Assembly: GCA_020137815.1 (NCBI GenBank)
Contig: CM035350.1
Location: 6,514,447 to 6,578,446, forward strand
Length of the DNA: 64,000 nt
Source of the DNA: Hormiphora californensis
Taxonomy: Eukaryota; Ctenophora; Tentaculata; Cydippida; Pleurobrachiidae
Reading direction: 5' to 3'
Shown: positions 1-18,387 of the stretch, piece after piece
Position numbering within the stretch: position 1 is the first letter of the stretch
Layout of the letters: each line of letters opens with the position of its first letter
Notes under the pieces: generated by a model
Told to the model about the DNA's origin: nothing
Databases searched by the model: none
Seen by the model: only the letters and a program-made list of their open reading frames with translations
Made by a program: the position numbers and the translations under genes

Positions 1-800
1 TTCACCTCTCAGCCTTGTATCACTTTATTAGTGTATGGTGTAAGAGCGGGACGAAGTTATATATTAATTGTGTGACTTTGTGATAAATTGTGCGTAAACT
101 TAAACTTAAACTTAAACTTAAAACAGGATATTCATATGATCAGTGTATCCGGTACCTGAGGCTAAGGTTGTCATTCGCCATGGTCCGGTCCGTCACCATT
201 TCCATCAGGGGACACCGTGGACGACTGAGGGCAGAAGGCAGCAGCGGTCGGGATGACAGTATCTACCAAATAGACTAAATCTTTATTTATATATTTTTTT
301 GACCCCGTTTGTTTAATTTATTATTGCCATTGTTAGTGTGTGTACCACTATTTATATTCAAGGCCAATATCGGCCGACCCCCCTTTTTCTCCAAACTCAC
401 GAACCCCAACACCGATTTGCATCACTTTTCAACAGCCGAAGAGAAGCTGCTGAAGAGAGAAAGGGGGTAACTGTATGTAGAGTTAATCGCGATGAGTCTC
501 ATACCCATTGGGTCCCATCATTATTCCTTTTCCCCCGGTGTTGGGGGTTGTGTACAACAACAAAGTGGAATATTAAATACTATGATGATGATGACAAAAC
601 AATCATAAAATTTTCTCTCAGTACAATAGATAAATAAATAAAATCTCACACAGGTTTTAAATATCAAAAAACACTTGTGTTTGAAAAGCGCTGCCTTATC
701 CTGCGAATAATTTTTGGACAGTAGCATTTGCCAACTTGGTGTTGTACTTGAAAAGCGCTGCCTTATTCCGCATTCCAATAAGGCGCTTGCTTTGTAGGTT
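1..800. other. Left-edge stretch without a supported gene
   Basis: Only short open frames with no recognisable family occur here. A short hexamer run (CTTAAA repeated about four times) lies at 97-121. A direct repeat, TTGAAAAGCGCTGCCTTAT, occurs at about 679-700 and 748-768, followed by the partial inverse of its end. T/A-rich stretches around 590-650 could belong to a 3' end of a gene off the left edge, but nothing proves this. Confidence 0.5.
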
Positions 801-854
801 CATTATTTTGTGATTGAAGTACTTAATAAATATCATTTCCAAGGCAGAGATATA

Positions 855-2000
855 ATGGATGATATAAGTTTTTACGACCTCGACCAACTTTTCCAAGGAA
901 CCGATGACGGCAATGTGAGACAAACACAAGATTCAGAACATCATGTTGATGTTGATGGGGGAGATTTTGTGTTCGATGTTACTTCAATCTTTGAAGCCTC
1001 CAAATCAGAAGTCGTTTCTCCTGAGAAACAAGCAGGTTTTGATAGCTCCTTCAGATCCAATGTTAACCTAAATGAAAGTTTTCTGCGATCGACTGCAAAC
1101 GATTTTACGTTCGATGTGACTACCCTGTTCTCCTCCGATACACCTGTACGAAAGAAAGAGGAAGATGAAGAAGATAGCGAGATAGATTTCACACTCCCCG
1201 ATGAACAGCTAATAGAGGAGGAGATTGTCTCTGATGTGGATGTGGGGCTTACGGAGGAAGTCGAAGATCAGGGAAGTTATTGCAGCGACGAGGCCATGCC
1301 TAGAAAAGGTGCAAAAGCAGCAGCCACCTGGCGAAGGAATGTGAATTTTCGGAAGGAGCACAAGCGTGCATTGGCCTTATTCAACTTACAGCTTGAGGAA
1401 AGTTTTGTTCCCTATGTGGCCCCCGTTACTGTGAACGAAGAACTACGTTGGTCAACTGAGAGACCGCTGGTAAGGGAACTCTCCAGTGAGGAGGTACTCA
1501 GGCATTTTAATGTGGCAGAAATCCCAAAACCTTTCACAAGTCCGAAAACAAAGGGCCTTCGAGCGAGGACAAAGTCTAAGAAACATTACCCGTATCATCT
1601 GCAGAGAGTTGTGAAAAATGAGGTGATTGGACAGGCGGAGGAAAAAGAGAATCTCTCTGAGGTCCAGATAGACAATGTCACGAGTCGAGCCCTCGGTTTT
1701 ATTGATATTGTCTTTGAGAAACTATCCGAATATAATTTTAGCCGGAAACGAAAGCTAGTGACCCGGGCGGAAATTAAGAATGCGTGTGTTGCCGTGCTAG
1801 CAAGTGAGAAAAAGAGGACTGAATTGTTAGGCGAGCTGATTAAAGATAAACCTGTTTTCTCTAGCAATACTAGAAAGGATATCAGATATACTTCATACAC
1901 TAAGATACCAGCAATTCGAACACAGTTCCCCCGAGACAAGGGAGAGACCGCAAAACAAGTTTTTAAAAAGAGGTCGAGGTTTGTCAAAGATTTGAGGTGA
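855..2000 (+). CDS. Unrecognised single-exon protein, acidic N-terminus and basic C-terminus
   Basis: The open frame runs from an upstream ATG at 810; I prefer the ATG at 855 (protein starts MDDISFYDLDQLF), giving 381 residues. The N-terminal half is strongly acidic and contains one motif twice, DFVFDVTSIF and DFTFDVTTLF, about 50 residues apart. A run of Asp/Glu follows near residue 115-125. The C-terminal half is Lys/Arg-rich, ends in a basic tail, and has a predicted helical stretch (LGFIDIVFEKLSEYNF onward). The repeated short acidic-aromatic motif looks like a transcription-factor activation or partner-binding segment, but this is inference. No intron is needed and no domain was recognised. 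The gene sits directly upstream of the zinc-finger pair. A host regulator or a transposon-carried protein are both possible. Confidence 0.55.
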   Translation: MDDISFYDLDQLFQGTDDGNVRQTQDSEHHVDVDGGDFVFDVTSIFEASKSEVVSPEKQAGFDSSFRSNVNLNESFLRSTANDFTFDVTTLFSSDTPVRKKEEDEEDSEIDFTLPDEQLIEEEIVSDVDVGLTEEVEDQGSYCSDEAMPRKGAKAAATWRRNVNFRKEHKRALALFNLQLEESFVPYVAPVTVNEELRWSTERPLVRELSSEEVLRHFNVAEIPKPFTSPKTKGLRARTKSKKHYPYHLQRVVKNEVIGQAEEKENLSEVQIDNVTSRALGFIDIVFEKLSEYNFSRKRKLVTRAEIKNACVAVLASEKKRTELLGELIKDKPVFSSNTRKDIRYTSYTKIPAIRTQFPRDKGETAKQVFKKRSRFVKDLR

Positions 2001-2039
2001 CACGATATATTTTTAAATTGATTCAGTCTCACTTTTTAG

Positions 2040-2170
2040 CTTTTAAACTTTTATGTAACTTATTCATGTTCAAATTGTTCGTTGTTTCTTTGCTGTTTCC
2101 CCTCATTCCTACCAGAAAATACCAAAACGTTAATTTGCAGATGGCTATACTAAAGAGTCGTCCAGAAACC
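2040..2170 (+). pseudogene. Duplicated fragment of the COG1 5' end
   Basis: The stretch ending CGTTAATTTGCAG followed by ATGGCTAT at 2142 matches the COG1 start region (CGTTAATTTGTAG then ATGGCTAT at 7284), including the acceptor-like AG directly before the ATG. Upstream T-rich sequence is also alignable. The coding match fades after about 25 nt and the frame ends at 2197. It is best read as a partial copy of the COG1 leader carried along by the local duplication that also doubled the zinc-finger gene. Confidence 0.55.
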
Positions 2171-2198
2171 CCCAGAGCGTCTGTTTCTAACCCCTGAA

Positions 2199-2262
2199 CT
2201 GTTATAATACCCCCAGAGCGCCTGTTTTAAACCCCTGTTCACTTATAAAACCCTAGAACTCA
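2199..2262 (+). repeat. Short repeat unit, TATAATACCCCCAGAGCGCC type
   Basis: A unit of about 36 bp (AGTTATAATACCCCCAGAGC, then CCTGTTTCTAACCCCTG) occurs partly or fully about twice here upstream of zinc-finger copy 1, once at 4975-5033 upstream of copy 2, and about four times at 7998-8145 in COG1 intron 2. Its occurrence at equivalent places before both zinc-finger genes supports the local duplication. Confidence 0.6.
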
Positions 2263-2285
2263 ACTAAAAACCTGCCTTATTTCCC

Positions 2286-3142
<857 letters not shown>

Positions 3143-3340
3143 TATGATCTTTGAACTGTGAAAGTGCTACAAAATATTCAATCTTATTCTGCAAATTTTG
3201 ATATTGAAATGAAAACATGTGATATCTATGTGAAGGAGTGGTTACATTCACTTGTTTTTTATAAATCCAATTTTTAAATTTTCTGTGTTTTTACACTCGA
3301 ACTGCCACTCCTTTTCAGGCCTATTAACTATCTATATAAT

Positions 3341-4335
3341 AAGGTGATTTAACCTCAAATTTTAACCTCAACCACAAAAAAATTTGTTACAAAGGATTTC
3401 CACCTCAAATGTACTCCTAAGGGTCCCCTCTATCGATTCCAACCAATGTTCATATTTGTTCAGGGGTGCTAAGGCCTCATTTCCGGGTGGGCGTGGTACC
3501 TGTATTTTCAGCCTGAGACCAAAACCATAAGTACCCTTAAAATAGGAGTAGAGATAAAATCGAGGGCACTAGAGTGATCAGCGTCCTCGCATTAGTGGGG
3601 ATAGGTGCTGGAATTAAGTCTCTATCTCATCTGGTTAATTAGATAATTGGATAATTAGTTTTGCGCATAACCGTTTTTTGGCTATATGGCTATAGCCACT
3701 TAGGAATGGTTTAGAGACTTTTCATTGGTGCCATTTTGTAGGCAAAGCGAATTTATGGGGGGTCGACGTTGGACTTTTAAGCTCTATCTCCAACCGTTTA
3801 GCCGTTATTTGGCTTTAACGGTGTTCAAAATCGGGGATTTTAACGTATTTTGCTCATTTGGAGAATCTTAAAAGCCAAATAACGGCTAAACGGTTGAAGA
3901 TAGAGCTTAAAAGTCCGACGTCGACCGCCCATAAATTCGCTTTGCCTACAAAATGGCACCAATGAAAAGTCTCTAAACCATTCCTAAGTGGCTATAGCCA
4001 TATAGCCAAAAAACGGTTATGCGCAAAACTAATTATCCAATTATCTAATTAACCAGATGAGATAGAGACTTAATTCCAGCACCTATCCCCACTAATGCGA
4101 GGACGCTGATCACTCTAGTGCCCTCGATTTTATCTCTACTCCTATTTTAAGGGTACTTATGGTTTTGGTCTCAGGCTGAAAATACAGGTACCACGCCCAC
4201 CCGGAAATGAGGCCTTAGCACCCCTGAACAAATATGAACATTGGTTGGAATCGATAGAGGGGACCCTTAGGAGTACATTTGAGGTGGAAATCCTTTGTAA
4301 CAAATTTTTTTGTGGTATTCCTGGTTTATCACCTT
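3341..4335. mobile_element. Foldback element, ~1 kb inverted repeat
   Basis: 3371-3820 and 3866-4316 are near-perfect reverse complements with arms of about 450 bp and a ~50 bp centre (around 3820-3865). Imperfect ends extend the match outward to AAGGTGAT (3341) and ATCACCTT (4335). The arms contain no open frame. Zinc-finger copy 2 shows an unfilled equivalent: its flank runs from GGCCTATTAACT to TACCTTACTGA without the element, so the insertion is younger than the gene duplication. A clear target-site duplication was not found. It resembles a non-autonomous foldback/MITE. Confidence 0.85.
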
Positions 4336-4542
4336 ACTAATACCTTACTGACAGTACATTATAGCTTGCCCGAGAGTGCCTCAATACAGACCACCAACAG
4401 TTAGAGTGTCAGAGAAGTTTTGCTAGAATATGTTACAATTCTGAGCTTGTATTTTAGCGATTATATATGTCATACCGACCAAAGATATTATGACGATGAT
4501 CAGAACACACTTTTATATAATTTATTCATTTTTTCCCCGCCC

Positions 4543-4589
4543 GGTGAATGCCGAAGGCATTCACCCGGATGCCTTTTGTAAAAAGGCAT
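4543..4589. repeat. Pair of adjacent short perfect hairpins
   Basis: GGTGAATGCC-GAA-GGCATTCACC at 4543-4565 is followed directly by ATGCCTTTT-GTA-AAAAGGCAT at 4569-4589. Both have three-nucleotide loops. A similar pair stands at the 3' end of the LINE fragment (27925-27980). They may mark a transposon terminus; function is unknown. Confidence 0.6.
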
Positions 4590-5095
4590 AGGGGTTTAGA
4601 ATTCGACAATTTTATTTTACATACTAGTGAAGTGTCACGCTTTTTTTGTAACGTAACCCGCTCAGTTGCGAGGGACAACGATGTTGCTCCTTCATCAAAT
4701 ATTTCAATGGCACGTTTTCAGGAAATGTGAGCCGCGCAATGTGACACACAATTTAGTGCTACTAAAACACAATGATTTGTTCTATACGGTTTGACTGATT
4801 CATAGATGATCGGAAATGCCTGTCCCGCCTTCCCATTAGATGGTTATGAAAATAAAGGTTGGCGGGGAAACATAGCATTATGAAACATAATGCAATTATT
4901 CTTGTTAAACTATTAGTTGTTTGTTTGTTTCTGTATAGTTGTACTACCCCGACAGTGCCTAATTCTAGCTTCTGCTCTGCTATAATACCCCCAGAGCGCC
5001 TGTTTCTAACCCCTGTACAGTTATAACACCCCCCAGCACGTTGGTACAACTCAGTAGTTCTACTAAAACTCTGCCTTATTTCCCGCTTATTTCCC

Positions 5096-6374
<1,279 letters not shown>

Positions 6375-6596
6375 TCCATTGAGAACGGCCCTATACCACT
6401 ACCAATGTAAACTTTGTGGGAAAGGGTTTACCAGTTCTACTTGTCTCAAAAAACATATGTTGATCCATGCTGGGGAAGCGAACGGCTCTACAAATGACAT
6501 GATAGTGGTAAAGGCTTTACCCAGTGCAGTTACCTCACCGTAATGAACATGTAAGAATCCACGCAAGGAAATTGATATGAACTTTGAACTGTGAAA
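6375..6596 (+). pseudogene. Frameshifted extra fingers of zinc-finger copy 2
   Basis: Directly after the stop, a different frame encodes a complete finger (YQCKLCGKGFTSSTCLKKH...) at about 6400-6470 and then a damaged one. The last bases before 6590 (HVRIHARKLI in the frame at 6546-6575) preserve the end that copy 1 lost. The array was therefore at least nine fingers long before a disruption between fingers 7 and 8. Confidence 0.7.
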
Positions 6597-6749
6597 GTGC
6601 TACAAAATATTCGATTTTATTCTGCAAATTTTGATATTGAATTGAACACAATATGTGATATAGATATATGTGAAGGAGTGGGTGGCATTCACTTGTTTTT
6701 TATAAATCCTATTTTTAAATTTTATGTGCTTTTCACTCCAACCGTCTTT

Positions 6750-7170
6750 CCTTTACAGGCCTATTAACTTTTCCTTTTTAACTTTTTATACCTTACTGAT
6801 GGTACAATAAAGCTTGTCCGAGAGTGCCTCAATACAGACCACCAACAATTAGAGTGTCAGAGAAGTTTTTTTTTTATTATGGTGAGCTTGTTTTGTAAAG
6901 TGAGAGTGTGGACAGTACAATGTAGTATTCAGAATGTGTTAGTAAATTATGACGATTGTTTCTATCATGTTTGTTACATACTGATTAAACAGGAATTCCC
7001 CGAAAGTTTTTTAACTTTTTATACCTTACTCTGATCTTGGTACAATAAAGTTTGTCCGAGAGTGTCTCAATACAGACCACCAACAATTAGTGTCAGAGAA
7101 GTTTTGTTTGACTTTGGTGTAATTTTGAGCTTGTATTTTAGCGATTATCTCTCATACCGACCTAGATCCA
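6750..7170. repeat. Repeated 3' flank of the zinc-finger genes
   Basis: The sequence TACCTTACTGA...GTCCGAGAGTG...CAATACAGACCACCAAC occurs at 6789-6868 and again at 7021-7100, and also in the flank of copy 1 at 4340-4410. The third copy continues with GAGCTTGTATTTTAGCGATTAT as in copy 1 (4441-4465). It records at least two duplication steps. Confidence 0.65.
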
Positions 7171-7283
7171 CACAAACTTGTTGTGTTAAAACACACTTTT
7201 TGTTTAATTTCATTTTACACTATTGTAGTTTCTTTACAATCCCTCCCGTTCCAATCACATAATACCAACACGTTAATTTGTAG

Positions 7284-13875
<6,592 letters not shown>

Positions 13876-14121
13876 ACTTTGTTGGGATTGATTAATTTTG
13901 CATGTATATTTGTCTGAGAGAGAATGTTTACTGTTATGTTTCCTGTTTGAGATTTATGAAATTAAAAAAAAACTGTCGCCATATTCCTTCACTGACCCCA
14001 ATTGACCTTGAACCTTGGTAACGAAGTTACCCCTCCCAAAGTTACCCCTCCCTTACCAGCGCTTTATCTCCTAACCGACTCTGAACCCCAAGTTTTACTA
14101 TCCACTGTTATTATAGCGGTA

Positions 14122-17100
14122 ATGGAGTTCAAGTTCCCGTTTGAGCCCTATCCCGTGCAGTCTGACTTCATGAGGGCCCTTTACCAGACACTGGATAACA
14201 AGGGAGTGGGAATATTTGAGAGCCCCACCGGCACAGGTAAAAGAAATGTGATTTACATTGGATATACTTGATACGGAGAGTATCAGACACGACACTATCA
14301 AACTGACCGTATAATGAGGTTTGTGATATAATCGAACTTGTTACAGGGAAGTCGCTGAGTATCATCTGTAGTGCGTTGAAGTGGTTGAGAGATCAGCAGA
14401 AGAGGGAGGAGGATGAGAAGAAGGAGAACATGACACCCAAACCATCTGATAACTCTGAACCAGACTGGGTTAACGAACAGTACCATGAACAAAAGGTAAC
14501 CCCTTATATTACCATGGTGATACCCCATTCCCCATGGTTCCCGTATAAGACGTAAACAATATATTTTCAAGTGCTGTAACTAAATTATTTAACTAAAATA
14601 TATCAATTTCACTAAAACACAAATCGTACAACTAGCTCGGAGTCCTTCTTGCATCTCCTCTTAACTCCCGGTCGGGTCATCTCGCACACCAGGCAGTTCT
14701 GGTCCTTGCAGTGTCGTTTCTGTTTGATGGGGGTCGCAGGTCCAGCCAGAGTGGGGCTATCGGATAGCACCAGGGGTAGGAAGGATGGTTGGGGGTCCTC
14801 GTTCAGGGTGGCAAGACTGGTCCTCCTGATAACTGCAGCAGGTTTGGGGGGTCGGCAGCTGGCATACTCTCGGGCTACCCTCTTGAAGGCAGTGGGAGGG
14901 TTGATAGCTGAAGAGCTCTTGGTTCGGTGAGATGGTGAGGTAGGGGAAGGAAGAGAGGTGTCCTTGAAAAGAGAGGGGTGGGAGCCATCTAGAGTCCGCC
15001 GGGAGTTGGTACATCTGGACTTGAGCTTCATCAGAGTAGCTTTCACTTTCATTGTCGAGGAGGAGATTGTAGTTGTTGTAGTAGAAGTAGTAGAAGATGG
15101 AAATGGATTGTAGTTGTTGTTGTTGTAGAAGACTGATGGAAATGGTTGGGGATATCAGAGTTGTGAAGGGTACCACCCTTTATACCCCCTCTTGATAGGG
15201 TTCTCCGGTATCCCCCTCAATCCTCCCTCTCCTCTTGACAGGGTCTCATTTCACACTCGGTTCTCATTTCACCCTCTCCTAACAAGGACTAACTAAGTGG
15301 TCTCGTTTCACCCTCTCTCACTATCTAAGTGGTCTCATTTCACCCTCTCTGACTAAATAAGTGTTCTCGTTTCACCCTCACTGACTAACCAAGTGGTCTC
15401 GTTTCAGGTAAGGCAACGTGAGTCGGAGGAGGCTGAGAAATGTGAGAAGGATGCTCGTAGGAAACGGAGGATCCTGAGAAGCAGAAAGAGGGCCAAGGTA
15501 ATGATTGCACCGAGTAAAAATGTAATGATTAGTAAATTACACCGCTAGTAAAAATGTAAGGATTAGTAAATTACACTGCTATAATGAATTCTGGCCGAAC
15601 GGTTCAACTGAAATTTTAGCCTGATATGTAAATTGTAAAAGTCACTTCTCTCTCTCCCAGAAAGAGTCAGGTACCCGGAGTGACGATGATGAGGAGAATG
15701 TGAGGTTCAGTTCCTCAGATGACTCTGCAGGGGACGAGGGAGATGAGGATTACAGGCCCCTCAAGATCTACTACTGCTCCAGAACCCACTCCCAACTATC
15801 GCAGTTTGTACACGAGATAAGAAAGTCTCCCTACGGTGATGTGAAACTGACTATCCTGGGATCCAGAACCAACTTGTGTATCAACCCGGCGGTAACCCAG
15901 CTAAAGAGCAACTACCTCATGAATGAGAGGTGTTTGGAACTGAGGAAGGCGGTCAGTAAGAAGAAGGATGAGGAGGAAGATGAGGAAGAGAAGAAGAGAA
16001 AGAAGGGTCGGTGCGAGTTTTATGGTGCTGGCAAGGTCAGGGATTTCTCGGCCCACATACTGAATGAGGTTCAGGATATCGAGGGAGTGGTGGGGGCTGG
16101 GGAGGAGGCAATGACATGTCCCTACTATTCAACCAGGGTAGCGGTACCTGAGGCAGAGGTAGTGCTACTTCCCTACAACATGATCCTTCACGGCGATCAG
16201 AGACGAGCCCTTAACGTGAAACTACGGGATGCCGTGGTTGTGATAGACGAAGCGCACAACCTGATTGAGACTATCAACGAGGTACATTCCTGTACCCTCC
16301 GAGCCCCTGACTGTACCACCACCCACAAGAAACTATCAGTCTACCTGAGGAGAGTGAAGGCTAGACTGAAACCTGAGAATCTATTGAGAGTAAAACAGAT
16401 TCTGCATTGTGTTGGTTTGTTATCAGCCTTCCTGAGGGCTGCTACCACTACCAAACTGTACACCATAGGAGACTTCCAGGGTGCAGCCCAGTTAGGGGAC
16501 CTCAACTTGTTTGAGCTAGTCGAGTATATCCGGGACTCCCATCTCTCTCAGAAGATCCAGGGATATAACGATCAGGATGCCGGGGTGGTAACAGTCCAGT
16601 CTAGATCCATCTTGGCTGATATTTCCACCTTCTTCCTCTCTCTAACCCATGCTAACAGCGCAGGGAGGGTGCTGGTGGTTAGGGATGATGGGGTGGACCA
16701 CTTTGTCAGGTACATCTCCCTCAACTGTGAGGACCCCTTCCTGCCATTACTACGGGATTGCAGGGCCGTCATCCTGGCGGGTGGAACTATGGAGCCCATA
16801 GAGGAAGTGAAGCAACAACTTCTAACACGGACCGACAAACAGATCAATGTGTTCAGTTGTGGCCATGTCATACCGCCCCGTAACATCCTCCCCCTGACTC
16901 TCTCCCGGGGGAAGAACCTTGATCTGAATTTCTCCTTCGAGGGGAGGAAGAACAAGGGAATGCTGCAAGAGATAGGTTATATCCTGCTGGATGTGTGCCA
17001 GGTGACACCAGGGGGTGTGGTGTGTTTCCTGCCCTCCTATCAGTGTCTACAGGACACCAGAGCGGCACTGGACAGGACCATATTGGACGGAATATCCAGG

Positions 17101-18332
17101 TACAAGCTACTAATAGTATAATAATAATAAAAAGACTAATGAATTTAAACGAGTGGTGTTGTTAAAAGCTCCAGATCACACCGTATTTCGTTACGAAGTC
17201 ACCCCTAATGTATTGCTTTCACGGAGGGGTAATTTTATTACCAAACTCAGTATATAGTGTTGAGCACTCTGTCACCAGAATCGCTTAAACTGAATTAGAA
17301 TCTAAATTACAGGTACAAGACCATGTTTTGGGACGAGGCGGGGTGTAAGAATACAGATGGTATACTGGAGCAGTATAGCAAGAGAGTAGAGGGACGACCC
17401 GGGACATCTAATACAGGTAACACTCGATGTAGTGGTACCTACTTTATTCAACTAACCCTCCCCACCTTGTACTTTCATTGAGTTCTACCCACAACTACCC
17501 CCTGCCCCCTCGTCACCCACTTTAACTGACCCTCCCTATCCTCCCCCTCTCCCAGGTTAACTGACCCTCCCTACCCTTCCCATCTTCACCCACTTTAACT
17601 GACACTCCCTACCCCCTCCCATCTTCACCCACTTTAACCGACCCTCCCTCTCTCACAGGTTAACTGACCCTCCCTACCCTCCCCCTCTCCCAGGTTAACT
17701 AACCCTCCCTACCCTCCCCCCTCTCCCACTTTAACTGACCCTCCCTACCCTCCCCCTCTCCCAGGTTAACTGACCCTCCCTACCCTCCCCCCTCTCCCAC
17801 TTTAACTGACACTCCCCTACCCCCTCCCAGGTGCCCTGTTGCTCAGTGTGGTAGGAGGGAGAATGAGTGAGGGAATCAACTTCTCTGATGACATGGGGCG
17901 CTGTGTTGTGGTAGTGGGGTTACCCTTTGCTAACCCCTCCGACCCCGTCCTCCAAGAGAAGATGAGGTACCTCGATTCAACTCTAGAGAAGGGGCCTGAT
18001 GGGCAGAGTCCGGGACAGCAGTATTATACTAATCGTTGTATGAAGTCGGTAAACCAGGCCATCGGGAGGGCCATCAGACATATCGGGGATTACGCTACCA
18101 TTCTCCTTCTTGACAAGAGGTGGGTGAGTGTGTGTGTGTGTGTGTGTGAGGTGTAGGTATCTCTCTGATCATACTCACCTTCAACTCACCAGTCACCTCC
18201 CTCTCCCCTCTCAGGTACAGCACGGGGAGGATCAGCTCCAAATTACCAGGATGGATACGACAACACGTCAAACACTCTGAGACCCTTCCTGACACCCGCT
18301 CTAAAATCCAATCATTTTTTAAAGATAGGTGA
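14122..18332 (+). CDS. DDX11: DDX11/ChlR1-family iron-sulfur DNA helicase
   Basis: Seven exons: 14122-14236, 14347-14495, 15408-15497, 15661-17099, 17313-17416, 17831-18119, 18215-18332; 2304 nt, 767 residues, phases consistent. Superfamily 2 XPD-type helicase: Walker [10 protein letters not shown] at 34-42, four cluster cysteines at about 191, 209, 236 and 271, DEAH box ([10 protein letters not shown]) near 314, and in the second motor domain [12 protein letters not shown] and [12 protein letters not shown]11 unwinds DNA 5'-3' and supports sister-chromatid cohesion. Family length is about 850-970, shorter here. The C-terminus ends [11 protein letters not shown], similar to a PCNA-binding box except that Arg replaces the first Gln. 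The ATG at 14122 is preceded by an acceptor-like TTATTATAG five nt upstream. An acidic Glu/Lys linker (about residues 220-235) is typical for the family. Confidence 0.95.
14612..15052 (-). CDS. Candidate nested antisense gene in DDX11 intron 2
   Basis: A 146-residue frame on the - strand lies wholly inside the intron 14496-15407. It starts [14 protein letters not shown] and is rich in Ser, Pro, Lys and Arg. Near the C-terminus it has a cluster [12 protein letters not shown] followed by a basic patch, which could bind zinc or nucleic acid (inference). A TATAAA box stands 128 nt upstream of the ATG. Many Ser-Pro pairs suggest phosphorylation. I recognise no family. Confidence 0.5.
   Translation of the reverse strand: MKVKATLMKLKSRCTNSRRTLDGSHPSLFKDTSLPSPTSPSHRTKSSSAINPPTAFKRVAREYASCRPPKPAAVIRRTSLATLNEDPQPSFLPLVLSDSPTLAGPATPIKQKRHCKDQNCLVCEMTRPGVKRRCKKDSELVVRFVF
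15180..15185 (-). promoter_or_regulatory. TATA box of the nested antisense ORF
   Basis: Read on the - strand the sequence is GGGTATAAAGGG. With a start site ~30 nt further on, the 5' leader would be about 100 nt. It lies in a C/T-rich repeat, so chance occurrence is possible. Confidence 0.4.
15238..15405 (+). repeat. Degenerate tandem repeat with acceptor-like units
   Basis: Units of about 28 bp (GTGGTCTCATTTCACCCTCT, then CTGACTAA) repeat four to five times up to the DDX11 exon 3 acceptor GTTTCAG at 15401-15407. The final unit differs by converting TTTCAC to TTTCAG. Confidence 0.7.
17455..17829 (+). repeat. Intronic minisatellite carrying copies of the splice acceptor
   Basis: Units of ~40-50 bp (TTAACTGACCCTCCCTACCC, then TCCCCCTCTCCCAGG) fill most of DDX11 intron 5. 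Several units contain CTCTCCCAGGTTAAC, and the last ends in the real acceptor CCCCTCCCAG before exon 6 (17831). Confidence 0.85.
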
Positions 18333-18387
18333 CACTATATAACTGCTAGATCTCTGATCCCCCCTGCATACCAGATAGCTGTTAGAC

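Noticed and set aside
97-121. CTTAAA repeats as telomere remnant
   Set aside because: Only about four copies and not an animal telomere unit (TTAGGG type).
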